Assembly: GCF_026625645.1 (NCBI RefSeq)
Contig: NZ_CP113056.1
Span: 2,579,001-2,643,000, forward strand
Origin: Ancylobacter sp. SL191
GTDB taxonomy: Bacteria > Pseudomonadota > Alphaproteobacteria > Rhizobiales > Xanthobacteraceae
Direction: 5' to 3'
DNA length: 64,000 nucleotides
Position numbers and translations under genes: made by a program. The notes under the pieces were generated by a model. It had not been told where the DNA came from and searched no databases. It saw only the letters and a list, made by a program, of their open reading frames with translations. Shown here piece after piece: positions 35,522 to 44,747 of the stretch (positions within the stretch are counted from its first letter, which is position 1; each line of letters begins with the position of its first letter).

Positions 35522-37975
35522 ATGACGAACCCGGCACGTCACCGCACGCAGCGCCTGCGCCAGCATCATCTCGGCGGTGTCGCTGGCCGTGCTCTCCTGC
35601 TGGGTCTTGTGGCCTCGGGCGTGCTGACGGTCGGTATGAGCGGCGGCGCCTCGGCGCAGGGCCAGACCGCCACGGCGCCCGCTCCGGCGCGCCTCGCTTT
35701 CGATATTCCGGCGCAGGATCTCAACGGCGCCATCCTGTCCTTCGCGCAGAAGGCGGGGGTACGCGTTTTCTTCGACACGCAGCGCCTTGGCGGCCGCCGC
35801 TCCAGCGCGGTGCAGGGCAGCTTCAGCACCAATGAGGCGCTCGATCGGCTGCTTAAGGGCACCGGGCTGACCTATCGCTTCACCGCGCCGAACCGGGTCA
35901 CCATCGTCGATCCCACCGCCAATACCGCCGCCAATGGCACCACGGTCGGCGTCGAGCTCGATACGATCGACGTGCAGGCCGACGGCAATGGCACGGTCGG
36001 TTATGTCGCCACCGCCAGCACCGCCGGAACCAAGACCGATACGCCGCTGATCGAGACGCCCCAGTCCGTCACCGTCGTTACGCGGCAGGAGCTCGACGAC
36101 CGCAACGTGCAGACACTGACCGAGGCCGTCGCTTACACGCCCGGCGTGCGCACCCAGCAGAGCGGCTACGACCCGCGCTTCGACTCCTTTTCGGTCCGCG
36201 GCTTCGACGTGACCTATAACGGCATCTACCGCGACGGGCTGCGCCTGCCGGGCGCCAACATGTCGATCTTCAAGGTCGAGCCCTATGGCGTCGACAGCAT
36301 CACCGTTCTGCGCGGGCCGAGCTCGGCTCTCTATGGCCTCGGTTCGCCCGGTGGTCTCGTCGACATCACCTCGAAGCGCCCGACCGAGGAGGCGTTTGGC
36401 GAGGTCGAGGTGCAGGGCGGCAATTACGATTGGTGGCAGGGCCAGTTCGACATTGGCGGCCCCATCGACAAGAACGGTGAGTGGCTCTACCGCCTCACCG
36501 GCGTGCTGCGCGATGCCGGTTCGCCGAACGTCTATGGCGGCGGCACCAACGACATGACCTTCATCGCCCCGGCCCTGACCTGGAAGCCGAGCGACGATAC
36601 CCGCATCACCTTCCTCGGCGAGTACCAGAAGTCCGAGACACCGTCGTCCATGCCCTATTATGGCTGGACGGGCACTAGTGGCGAGCAGTTCAGCAAGAAT
36701 TTCGGCGACTATAACTCGCTGAATCAGGAGCAGTGGCGGATCGGCTATCTGGCCGAGCACGACATCGACAATGTCTTCACCGTCCGCCAGAACCTGCGCT
36801 ATGGCAGCACCAATACGGGCGTGCGCTATACCGGCCAGACCGGACTCGACACCACCACGAATGTCGCCAGCCGCTACTCCGCTTATGTGCAGGACTATCT
36901 GGACTCCTTCGTCGTCGATAATCAGCTGGAAGCGAATTTCGCGACCGGCGCCGTCGGGCACAAGCTGCTGATCGGTGTCGACTATTCCTATCTCGCCCTC
37001 AGCGGCGGCATCGGCTACGGCGTGGCGTCCGATTACGACCTCAACACCAACCAGCCGCTCGGCCCTATCGAGGATCCCGAGCTGACAGCCTCCAGTTATC
37101 GCCAGCGCCAGAACCAGGTCGGCGTCTACGTGCAGGAGCAGGCAGAGTTCGACCGCTTTATCCTCACGCTGAGCGGACGGCAGGACTGGGTGGATACGGA
37201 TGCCCTCGATCTCATTAACGATACCGAGCAGAATATTGACGACAGCGAGTTCACCTATCGCGCGGGCCTGACCTATGTCTTCGACAACGGCATCGCGCCC
37301 TATGTGAGCTACTCGACCTCGTTCGCGCCCAATCTCGGCGTCGACATTAATGGCGACGCCTTCTCGCCGACAACGGCGAAGCAGATCGAAGGCGGCGTGA
37401 AGTACCAGCCGGTCGGCTTCGACGGCTTCTTCGCCGCCTCGGTGTTCCAGATCAATCAAAATAACGGTCTGGTCACCGACGACGAAAACCCACTCTATCA
37501 GGTGCAGACTGGCGAGGTGCGGGCCCGCGGCTTTGAACTCGAAGCGGTGGCCAATCTCGGCGCCGGCTTGAAGGTGCGCGGCGCCTACACCTATCTCGAC
37601 ATGGAGAATGTGTCCGGCACCGCCGAAACCATCGGCCTGACGCCCTCGGGCCAGCCGGAAAACAGCTTCTCCTTCTGGGCGGATTACCAGTTCCAGCCGG
37701 GCACCAAGTTGGTCGGCCTCGGGGTGGGCGCGGGCGTGCGCTATGTCGGCGCGACCTGGGGTGATTCGCTCAACACCTTCGAGAACGACGCCTACACGCT
37801 GGTTGATGCCAAGCTGAGCTATGATTTCAGCTACCTCGATCCGAAGCTCAAGGGTTGGAGCTTCCAGGTCAACGCCCAGAACCTGCTCGACGAGGAATAT
37901 ACGACCTGCGATGTCGGCTACTGCTACCTCGGCGCGCCGCGCACGGTCATTGCGGGCCTGAAGTATCGCTGGTGA
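35522..37975 (+). CDS. TonB-dependent siderophore receptor with STN signalling domain
   Basis: 817-residue outer-membrane receptor. After a signal peptide (to about SGGASAQG) comes the STN domain (RLAFDIPAQDLNGAILSFAQ). A TonB-box-containing linker precedes the plug (TPQSVTVVTRQELDDRN, VRGFDVTYNGIYRDGLR and VLRGPSSALYG). The 22-strand barrel ends with the family's terminal aromatic, LKYRW. The closest type is FhuE/FoxA/FpvA-like hydroxamate or mixed siderophore receptors. STN plus adjacent FecI/FecR shows it both imports and signals. The 124-base gap before it probably carries the ECF-dependent promoter, though I cannot mark it with confidence. Confidence 0.93.
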   Translation: MTNPARHRTQRLRQHHLGGVAGRALLLGLVASGVLTVGMSGGASAQGQTATAPAPARLAFDIPAQDLNGAILSFAQKAGVRVFFDTQRLGGRRSSAVQGSFSTNEALDRLLKGTGLTYRFTAPNRVTIVDPTANTAANGTTVGVELDTIDVQADGNGTVGYVATASTAGTKTDTPLIETPQSVTVVTRQELDDRNVQTLTEAVAYTPGVRTQQSGYDPRFDSFSVRGFDVTYNGIYRDGLRLPGANMSIFKVEPYGVDSITVLRGPSSALYGLGSPGGLVDITSKRPTEEAFGEVEVQGGNYDWWQGQFDIGGPIDKNGEWLYRLTGVLRDAGSPNVYGGGTNDMTFIAPALTWKPSDDTRITFLGEYQKSETPSSMPYYGWTGTSGEQFSKNFGDYNSLNQEQWRIGYLAEHDIDNVFTVRQNLRYGSTNTGVRYTGQTGLDTTTNVASRYSAYVQDYLDSFVVDNQLEANFATGAVGHKLLIGVDYSYLALSGGIGYGVASDYDLNTNQPLGPIEDPELTASSYRQRQNQVGVYVQEQAEFDRFILTLSGRQDWVDTDALDLINDTEQNIDDSEFTYRAGLTYVFDNGIAPYVSYSTSFAPNLGVDINGDAFSPTTAKQIEGGVKYQPVGFDGFFAASVFQINQNNGLVTDDENPLYQVQTGEVRARGFELEAVANLGAGLKVRGAYTYLDMENVSGTAETIGLTPSGQPENSFSFWADYQFQPGTKLVGLGVGAGVRYVGATWGDSLNTFENDAYTLVDAKLSYDFSYLDPKLKGWSFQVNAQNLLDEEYTTCDVGYCYLGAPRTVIAGLKYRW

Positions 37976-37983
37976 GCGGATTG

Positions 37984-38898
37984 ATGCTTTCCCGGCGGGC
38001 AGCGACCTTTGGCGGGCTCGCCGCACTTGCCGCCTTCCCCGCAGCGCATGCGGCGGGGCAGGCGGGACGGGACGCGCCGGCTTCACCTCCCACACGGATC
38101 GTCGCGATGGATTTCGGCCTCGCCGAAACGCTCATCGAGATGGGTCTGGCCCCTGTCGCGATCCCCAACCCCGACAGTTGGAGCCAATGGGTGGTGGAGC
38201 CGGCGCTGCCGCCCGGCGTGGTCAATCTCGGCACCGACCGGGAGCCAAATCTCGAACTGCTGACGGCCCTGAAGCCGGAACTGATCGTTTCCACGCCCTA
38301 TCTCGACGCCATCAAGCCGCTGCTCGAGCGCTTCGCGCCGACGCTGACCTTTTCGGTCTATGCGCCACCGGTCGGTAGCGCCTATGCCCGCAGCGTCGTG
38401 GCGACGCGCGCTCTTGCCAGCGCCGTCGGACGGCAGGTGCAGGGCGAGGCGCTGATCGCCCGCACCGAGGCGACGATGGAGGAAGCCCGCGCGGCGCTGG
38501 CTGCGGCGGGACTTGCCGAACGCCCGGTGCTCGCCGTGAACTTCCTCGATGCCCGTCATGTGCGTGTCTATGGCGGCGGCAGCCTGTTCGGCGACGTGAT
38601 GGAGCGCGTCGGCCTGATCAATGGCTGGACGCAGCCGAGCAATTACTGGGGCTTCAATACGGTGGGTATCGAGGCTCTGGCCGGCAGCGGTGCGGGCACG
38701 CTGCTCTATCTCGAACCGATCTCCGCCGACACGCTGGCCAGCCTCGATGCCAGCCCGCTCTGGCGAAGCCTGCCCTTCGTGCAGGCCGGCCGGCTCGTGC
38801 GGATTCCGCCCGTTCTCATGTTCGGCATGCTGCCCTCGGCCATGCGTTTCGCCGGGCAACTCACCCGGCATCTGGCGGAGGCGCGCCCCAATGGCTGA
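37984..38898 (+). CDS. fhuD: Ferric-siderophore ABC transporter substrate-binding protein, FhuD-like
   Basis: 304 residues starting at the ATG at 37984, 9 bases after the receptor stop. MLSRRAATFGGLAALAAF looks like a twin-arginine signal. The periplasmic-binding fold shows RIVAMDFGLAETLIEMGLAPV, NLGTDREPNLELLTALKPEL and the interdomain helix; YLEPISADTLASLDASPLW and LRIPPVLMFGM-like ends match FhuD. It hands the ferric siderophore to the fused permease. Its last 8 bases overlap the permease start. Confidence 0.88.
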   Translation: MLSRRAATFGGLAALAAFPAAHAAGQAGRDAPASPPTRIVAMDFGLAETLIEMGLAPVAIPNPDSWSQWVVEPALPPGVVNLGTDREPNLELLTALKPELIVSTPYLDAIKPLLERFAPTLTFSVYAPPVGSAYARSVVATRALASAVGRQVQGEALIARTEATMEEARAALAAAGLAERPVLAVNFLDARHVRVYGGGSLFGDVMERVGLINGWTQPSNYWGFNTVGIEALAGSGAGTLLYLEPISADTLASLDASPLWRSLPFVQAGRLVRIPPVLMFGMLPSAMRFAGQLTRHLAEARPNG

Positions 38899-40915
38899 AA
38901 TCGCCATTTCCCGGGCACGCCATGCCGTTCCCCGCGGTCTCGGGCCGCTGGCCCTGCTGTTTCTGCTCGGCGCCATCGGTCTGATCGGCACCTGGGGCAA
39001 TCTCGCGGCGCTCTTGCCGCAAGGGGGGTGGTGGCGCGCCATCACCGCGCCGGACCTCTCCCGCACGGCGGAGCTTCTGGCGGCCTACAGCTTCGCCCCG
39101 CGTCTGGTGATGAGCCTGCTGGCGGGCGCCGCGCTCGGTCTTGCCGGCGCTATCCTGCAACAGGTGCTGCGCAACCCCATCGCCTCGCCGACGACGCTCG
39201 GTATCGAGGCGGGCGCCAACCTCGCCTTGTCGGCTTGCCTCATCTGGGCGCCGCATCTGCTCGGCTTCGGCCGGGAATGGGTGACGCTGGCGGGTGGCCT
39301 TGTCGCCATCGGTGCCGTGCTGCTGCTGTCACGCCGCAGCGGCTTCGCGCCGCTTGTGGTCATCCTCGCCGGCATGGTGGCGGGGCTTTACTGCGCTTCG
39401 CTCGCCGCGCTGCTGGCGCTGTTCGACAGTCACTACCTCGCCGGTCTGTTCCTGTGGGGCGCCGGCTCGCTGAGCCAGCAGGGCTGGGAGGCGCCGCTCT
39501 TCCTCGCCCCGCGCCTTGCCGGCGCGGCACTGGCGACCCTGCTGCTCCTGCGGCCGCTGACGCTTCTTGGGCTGGATGACGCGCAGACCCGCGGCCTCGG
39601 CCTCTCGGTCGCTGCCGCCCGTCTCGGCGCCCTGCTGGTCGCGGTGGCGCTGACCGGCTTTGTCGTCGCCAGCGTCGGCTGCATCGGTTTCGTCGGCCTC
39701 GCGGCACCGGCTCTGGCGCGGCTCAGCGGCGCCCGGCGCCTCGGTGTGTGGCTCGTGGCCTCCGCCGCCACGGGGGCGGCTCTGCTCTGGGCGACGGATC
39801 AGGCGGTGCAACTCGCCGCTGGGAGCTTCGCCGATACCGTCCCGACCGGCGCGGTCACCGCCTTGTTCGGCGCGCCGCTGCTGCTGTGGATCATCCCGCG
39901 TTTGCGCCTGCCGCCGAGCGTCGGCGCGGAGATGGCGGTGCGGCGCCTTTCGGGAGCCGTCCATCCGCTGCGGCGGCTGGCGCTGCTGGGGATTGGTCTG
40001 GTGGTGGTCCTCGCCCTCTCGGCCCTGCTCGGGCCCGGTCTCGATGGCTGGAGCCTTTCCGTTCCCGGCGATCCGGCCTCGCTCTGGGCGCTGCGGCTGC
40101 CGCGCGCCGTGGCGGCGCTGGCCGGCGGTATGCTGCTTGCCATCGCCGGCAGCGTGCTCCAGCGCCTGACCGGCAACCCGATGGCGAGCCCGGAAGTGAT
40201 GGGTGTCAGCGCGGGGGCTGCCGGCGGCCTTACCTTGGCGATCTTCCTGCTCGCGGATATCGGCCGGCTCGGCCAGACGCTGGCGGCGGCGAGCGGTGCC
40301 TTTCTCGCCCTGCTGCTGCTCCTGCTGTTCGCCCGCGCCTCGCGCGCCGCCCCCGAGCGGGTGATCCTTGTCGGCATCGCCATCGGCGCCCTGCTCGACG
40401 CGCTGGTGAGCGTGCTGATGGCGAGCGGCGATCCGCGCGCCATGCTGCTGTTCAACTGGATGACCGGCTCGACCTATGGCGTGGAGCCTTTGAGTGCCGG
40501 CGCCAGCCTGCTGGCCGCGCTGGTGCTGCTGGCCCTGTTGCCGCTGGTGAGCCGCTGGCTCACCCTGCTGCCGCTCGGCGAGGCGACCGCTCGCGCACTC
40601 GGCATGCCGTTAAATCTGGGCCGGCTCATGCTGCTTGTCATCGCCGCGCTGGCCACAGCGCTGGCGACGCTGCTGGTTGGCCCGCTCTCCTTTGTCGGGC
40701 TTGTCGCCCCGCATATGGCGCGCCTGCTCGGCCTGCGCCATCCGCTCGCCGAGATCTACGGCGCCGCGTTCATCGGCGCGCTGATCATGGTGGTGGCGGA
40801 CTTCCTCGGCCGCAGCATCGCCTTTCCCTGGCAAATGCCGGCCGGCCTCGTTGCCGCGATGATCGGCGCCCCCGTCTTCCTCTGGCTCCTGTCGCGAAAG
40901 CAACCTGCCGCATGA
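38891..40915 (+). CDS. fhuB: Ferric-siderophore permease, two FecCD units fused (FhuB-like)
   Basis: 674 residues, two homologous halves of about ten helices each, as in FhuB. Each half has the FecCD pattern: LAGAILQQVLRNPIASPTTLG and LAIAGSVLQRLTGNPMASPE, each followed by LGIEAGAN or GVSAGAAG; and CIGFVGLAAPALARL and PLSFVGLVAPHMARLL. It starts at the ATG at 38891, overlapping fhuD, and its stop overlaps the esterase start (ATGA). Confidence 0.93.
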   Translation: MAEIAISRARHAVPRGLGPLALLFLLGAIGLIGTWGNLAALLPQGGWWRAITAPDLSRTAELLAAYSFAPRLVMSLLAGAALGLAGAILQQVLRNPIASPTTLGIEAGANLALSACLIWAPHLLGFGREWVTLAGGLVAIGAVLLLSRRSGFAPLVVILAGMVAGLYCASLAALLALFDSHYLAGLFLWGAGSLSQQGWEAPLFLAPRLAGAALATLLLLRPLTLLGLDDAQTRGLGLSVAAARLGALLVAVALTGFVVASVGCIGFVGLAAPALARLSGARRLGVWLVASAATGAALLWATDQAVQLAAGSFADTVPTGAVTALFGAPLLLWIIPRLRLPPSVGAEMAVRRLSGAVHPLRRLALLGIGLVVVLALSALLGPGLDGWSLSVPGDPASLWALRLPRAVAALAGGMLLAIAGSVLQRLTGNPMASPEVMGVSAGAAGGLTLAIFLLADIGRLGQTLAAASGAFLALLLLLLFARASRAAPERVILVGIAIGALLDALVSVLMASGDPRAMLLFNWMTGSTYGVEPLSAGASLLAALVLLALLPLVSRWLTLLPLGEATARALGMPLNLGRLMLLVIAALATALATLLVGPLSFVGLVAPHMARLLGLRHPLAEIYGAAFIGALIMVVADFLGRSIAFPWQMPAGLVAAMIGAPVFLWLLSRKQPAA

Positions 40916-41783
40916 CCAGCGACCTGCTGACCCTCGCTCTTATCCCCGACACGCAGATCTTCGACATCGCGCCGCCCGCCGGGGGGCGCCCTGGCGCATC
41001 TTCCTTTACTGCCCGCCGGGCGAGGCGCCGGCCGAGGGCTGGCCGGTGCTGTATTATCTCGACGCCAATGCTGTGGCGGGCACGGCGGCCGACATGATGC
41101 GCGTGCAGGCGGCCTATCCGCTCGGCACGGGGGTCGAATGGGGCGTGATGGTTGGCATCGGCTACCCGACCGAGGGCGCCTATGACAGCGTGCGCCGCTC
41201 CTGGGATATGGGACCGCCGCCCGGCGAGACCTACCCGCCGCACACGCCGGATGGTCCGCCGGTCCGCACGGGCGGGGCGGACGAATTCCTCGCCTTCATC
41301 GAGGAGGTGCTGAAGCCCGAGATCGCCCGGCGGCTGCCGATCGATCCCCAGCGACAGGCCATTCTCGGTCATTCCTTCGGCGGGCTGTTCGTGCTGCACG
41401 CCCTGTTCCGGCGGCCGCAGGCGTTCCAGCGGTGGATCTCCGCCAGCCCCGCCATCTGGTGGGAGGGCGCCGGCATCGTCGAGGCCGCGCAGACCTTTGT
41501 AACCGAACCGACGCCGCGCGCCGGGCGCGTGCTGCTCATTGTCGGCGAGTATGAGCAGACGCTCGCGCCGTTCCAGATCGGCGCGGTGGACGAGGCGAAG
41601 CGGCTGGCTTCCTTCGAGGAGAGCCGCATCGTCGACAATACGCGGCTCATGGCCGAGCGCCTCGCGCAGGTGCCGGGCCTGGCTGCCGACTATGTCCTCG
41701 TGCCCGGCGAGACGCACATGTCCGTCATCCCCGCCTGCGTGAACCACGCCATACGCTTCGCCTTCGGCCGGGAGCGCGCATGA
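40912..41783 (+). pseudogene. Siderophore esterase (Fes/IroE-like alpha/beta hydrolase), frameshifted at G6
   Basis: The ATG at 40912 overlaps the permease stop and opens MTSDLLTLALIPDTQIFDI, a normal start for periplasmic or cytoplasmic siderophore esterases. The frame is lost at a run of six G (40981-40986). In the next frame the family continues WRIFLYCPPGEAPAEGW, PVLYYLDANA, with nucleophile elbow ILGHSFGGLFVLHALF and catalytic histidine in GETHMSVIP, to the TGA at 41783. One added base in the G run restores one protein of about 290 residues. As written, translation could start only at the GTG at 41046, losing the first strands. Expected role: cleave an ester-bond siderophore to release iron. 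Confidence 0.8.
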
Positions 41784-42565
41784 CGGACGCGCCGCCTCTG
41801 TTCGAGCTTACGGACGCCGCCTTCGCCGTCGAGGGCCGCACCCTCCTGCATCCGCTTAGCCTCACGGTGCCGGCCGGGCGCGTGGTCGGGCTCATCGGCC
41901 ATAATGGATCGGGCAAGTCGACCCTCCTCAAAATGCTCGGCCGCCAGCAGGTGCCCACGGGCGGGGCGATCCGCTTCGAGGGTGTCCCGCTGGCGCAGTG
42001 GGGCGCGCGGGCTCTCGCCCGCCGCGTCGCCTACCTCCCGCAAGCTACCCCGGCGACCGGCAGCATGAGGACGCGCGAGCTGGTCGCCCTCGGCCGCTAT
42101 CCCTGGCACGGCGCCCTTGGCCGCTTCACCGCGCAGGACCGCCAGAAGGTCGACGACGCCATCGCCCTCACCGACACCGGCGCCTTCGCCGACCGGATGG
42201 TCGACACGCTCTCCGGCGGCGAGCGCCAGCGTGTCTGGCTCGCCATGCTGGTCGCGCAGGATGCGGGTTGCCTGCTGCTCGACGAGCCGATCTCCGCGCT
42301 CGACATTGCCCACCAGATCGAGGTGCTCGCGCTGATCCGTCGCCTCTGCCGCGAGCGGGGAAGCGGCGTGATCGTGGTGCTGCACGATGTGAACATGGCC
42401 GCCCGCTTCTGTGACGACATCGTCGCGCTGCATGGCGGCAGGCTGCTGGCGCGCGGAGCTGCCGCCGACATTCTCACGCCGCAGACGCTCGGGCGGATCT
42501 ATGGCGTGCCGATGGATGTGCTTCCTGACGGAAGGGGCGGGCAAGTGGCGGTGCCGCTCGGCTGA
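41780..42565 (+). CDS. fhuC: Ferric-siderophore ABC transporter ATP-binding protein, FhuC-like
   Basis: 261 residues with Walker A GHNGSGKST, Q-loop YLPQATPATGSM, signature DTLSGGERQRVWLAMLVAQD, Walker B GCLLLDEPISALD and the switch histidine in VLHDVNMAARF. VALGRYPWHGALGRF is typical of FhuC/FecE. Its ATG overlaps the esterase stop by four bases, showing that the esterase is an integral part of the operon. Confidence 0.94.
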   Translation: MTDAPPLFELTDAAFAVEGRTLLHPLSLTVPAGRVVGLIGHNGSGKSTLLKMLGRQQVPTGGAIRFEGVPLAQWGARALARRVAYLPQATPATGSMRTRELVALGRYPWHGALGRFTAQDRQKVDDAIALTDTGAFADRMVDTLSGGERQRVWLAMLVAQDAGCLLLDEPISALDIAHQIEVLALIRRLCRERGSGVIVVLHDVNMAARFCDDIVALHGGRLLARGAAADILTPQTLGRIYGVPMDVLPDGRGGQVAVPLG

Positions 42566-42595
42566 CACCCGGCACCGCTTCAGTCCTTTTGGCGA

Positions 42596-43573
42596 TCAGG
42601 ACAGCTCCAGGATCGCGCCGGCTTCCAGCGCCCGGAAACGTTCCGGCGCGATGCCGTGTTCGGCGAGAGCTTCCTGAAGCTTCTGAGGCGGCTCCTCGCG
42701 CGGTTCGTCGGTCAACTGGAAGCATCCCCAGTGAATGGCGATGGCCTGCCTCGCCTCGACATCGCGCATGATCCGCACCGCCTCCGCCGGATCGGCGTGC
42801 TGCGGCTCCATGAACCAGCGCGGCGCATAGGCGCCAATCGGCAGCAAGGCGAGGTCCGGGGCGCCGTGATCATGCCGCATCCGACGGAAGATCGCGCCAT
42901 CGCCATAGCCGGTGTCGCCAGCGAAGTAGATCAGCGTCTCCGGCGTGCGCAGCATGAAGCCGCTCCAGAGCGACATGCGCCTATCCCGCGTCCCGCGCGC
43001 CGACCAGTGATTGGCGGGGACAAGGGAGACGGTGACATTGTCGGCTATCTCCACCTGTCCGCCCCAGTCGCCAACAATGGCACGGATGTCCGGAATAGCG
43101 CGACGCACGATGGTGTCATTGCCCAGCGGCGTGACGAGCCGCGGCTTGTCGCGTCGATGCAGCCGGCTGAGCGTCCTGAGGTCGAGATGGTCGTAATGGC
43201 TGTGCGAGAGCAGCACCGCGTCGATGGGCGGCAGGTCGTCGAAACGGATGCCGGGCGGGGTGACGCGCTTCGGCCCGGCAAAGCCCACCGGGCTCGCCCG
43301 CTCTGACCAGACCGGGTCGGTAAGAATGTTCAGGCCCGCGACCTGGATCAGCACCGTCGCATGGCCCACCATGGTGACCACGCAGCCGGCGACGCGCGGC
43401 TGTGGCAACGCGGGCGAGACGTCCACCCGCGCCGGCCAGCGCGCAAAGCGCGAGGACAGCCGCCAGCGCAGAACGTCGCTCAAGGATCTGTCCGTGGAGC
43501 CGCCGGCATTGAAGAAGCGGATCCCATCGAAATGATCGCTGGCGGGGCCGCGATAATAGGGGTTTCGCGGCAT
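42596..43573 (-). CDS. MBL-fold metal-dependent hydrolase (NAPE-PLD/UlaG-like)
   Basis: 325 residues beginning MPRNPYYRGPASDHFDG; a GTG at 43594 is in frame and closer to a GAGGAG, so the start is uncertain. Metal ligands are LSHSHYDHLD (HxHxDH), the downstream histidine in ANHWSARG, aspartate in YFAGDTGYGDG and histidine in IAIHWGCF. This group hydrolyses lipid phosphodiesters (NAPE-PLD) or lactones (UlaG); the substrate is not known. It converges on the siderophore operon with 30 bases between and is divergent from a TetR gene. Confidence 0.88.
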   Translation of the reverse strand: MPRNPYYRGPASDHFDGIRFFNAGGSTDRSLSDVLRWRLSSRFARWPARVDVSPALPQPRVAGCVVTMVGHATVLIQVAGLNILTDPVWSERASPVGFAGPKRVTPPGIRFDDLPPIDAVLLSHSHYDHLDLRTLSRLHRRDKPRLVTPLGNDTIVRRAIPDIRAIVGDWGGQVEIADNVTVSLVPANHWSARGTRDRRMSLWSGFMLRTPETLIYFAGDTGYGDGAIFRRMRHDHGAPDLALLPIGAYAPRWFMEPQHADPAEAVRIMRDVEARQAIAIHWGCFQLTDEPREEPPQKLQEALAEHGIAPERFRALEAGAILELS

Positions 43574-43729
43574 TGTGTGTCGAAAGCTCCTCACTGGCCC
43601 GCAAAGCTGACCGGATTATTGCGGCGTGCGTGCGGCAAGGAGGGCGCGATATCCCGGATGGTGCCGCCGTCCTGTTTGCCTGCCGGAGGCGCGGTGTCTA
43701 ACGTTCGGGCGAGGCAGGATGGACGACAG

Positions 43730-44440
43730 ATGAGCAAGCGCCACGCCCCAATCGCGCGCGATGACGAACCGTCTCCCGCTCCTGAGGCGAGCGCGGCGAA
43801 GGCGCCGCTGCGTCGGCGGCGCGGGCAGTTGCGCCTAAGGGCGTTGATCGACGCGACCAATGCCCTGCTGGACGAGCACGATGTGAGCGAGGTCGGGCTC
43901 TACCAGATCGCCGAGCGCGCCGGCGTGCCCCCTGCCTCGATCTATCACTTCTTTCCCAACAAGGAGGCGGCGCTCGTCGCCCTCGCCGAGGACTACCTCG
44001 ATCGCCTCGTTGCCCGCTCGCGGGAGAGCCCGCCCTTCACGCCGACGCGCTGGCAGGATCTCATCGCCTGGCGCGTGCGGATGCTCGCGGAATTCTATAA
44101 CGCCCACAAACCTTTGATGCGGCTGTTCCTCGCGGCCAGCATCAGCGCCGAGGTACGCCAGCGCGACATGGCCAGCACCGTCGCCGTCTCCCGCACGCGG
44201 GCCGAACTTTTCGACCGCCATTTCGTCATGCCGCCGGTGCGCGACTGGACCGCCAAGCTGGCGACCTCGGTGGCGATTGCCGACGGCATCTGGGCGTTGT
44301 CCTACAGCCAGAACGGGCGTGTGACCGATGAGGCGATCCGAGAGGCCGTCCTCGCGGTGACCGCCTATCTGCGCTGCTATCTGCCCGAATATATCGAGCC
44401 CCGTGCTGCGCAAGTTAACGAGGATATATCGAGTTTCTAG
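43730..44440 (+). CDS. TetR-family transcriptional regulator
   Basis: 236 residues from the ATG at 43730. After a charged, probably disordered N-terminus, the HTH is LRALIDATNALLDEHDVSEV with YQIAERAGVPPASIYHFFPN and KEAALVALAEDYLD. The ligand domain is all-helical and unassigned. Possible targets are the divergent MBL hydrolase or the flavin monooxygenase downstream. Confidence 0.9.
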   Translation: MSKRHAPIARDDEPSPAPEASAAKAPLRRRRGQLRLRALIDATNALLDEHDVSEVGLYQIAERAGVPPASIYHFFPNKEAALVALAEDYLDRLVARSRESPPFTPTRWQDLIAWRVRMLAEFYNAHKPLMRLFLAASISAEVRQRDMASTVAVSRTRAELFDRHFVMPPVRDWTAKLATSVAIADGIWALSYSQNGRVTDEAIREAVLAVTAYLRCYLPEYIEPRAAQVNEDISSF

Positions 44441-44747
44441 CTGACGGCTCCTGGACATCAACCGGCTATTGGGCGGCGTCATCCCGATGCGAGCTATTGA
44501 CGCCGTGTATGAACGGCCCGCGGGTGCCAAGAAAGGCGCTGATTTCCGGAGCATATGCCTAAACGATAAGCCGGGATGAAAAAAGTCGCACGCCGCCTCG
44601 CGCCGTCGTGATTTTCAGATTGCTAACCGATTTTTCCGCCAGTACCGTCCTCGTCATCAACACCATGCATGCGGCTCCGCGCGACGGACGGGCTTGGAGC
44701 GTCCGTTCGACGATTGGTCGACGCATGCCCAGAGAGGCGCGACGCAC
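44441..44747. other. Gene-free stretch before the monooxygenase
   Basis: 307 bases with lower GC content than the flanking genes. A 7-base inverted repeat, CGGCGTC/GACGCCG (44474-44505), is the only structure seen; it may be a terminator for the TetR gene or an operator. No convincing promoter or small gene. Confidence 0.35.
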
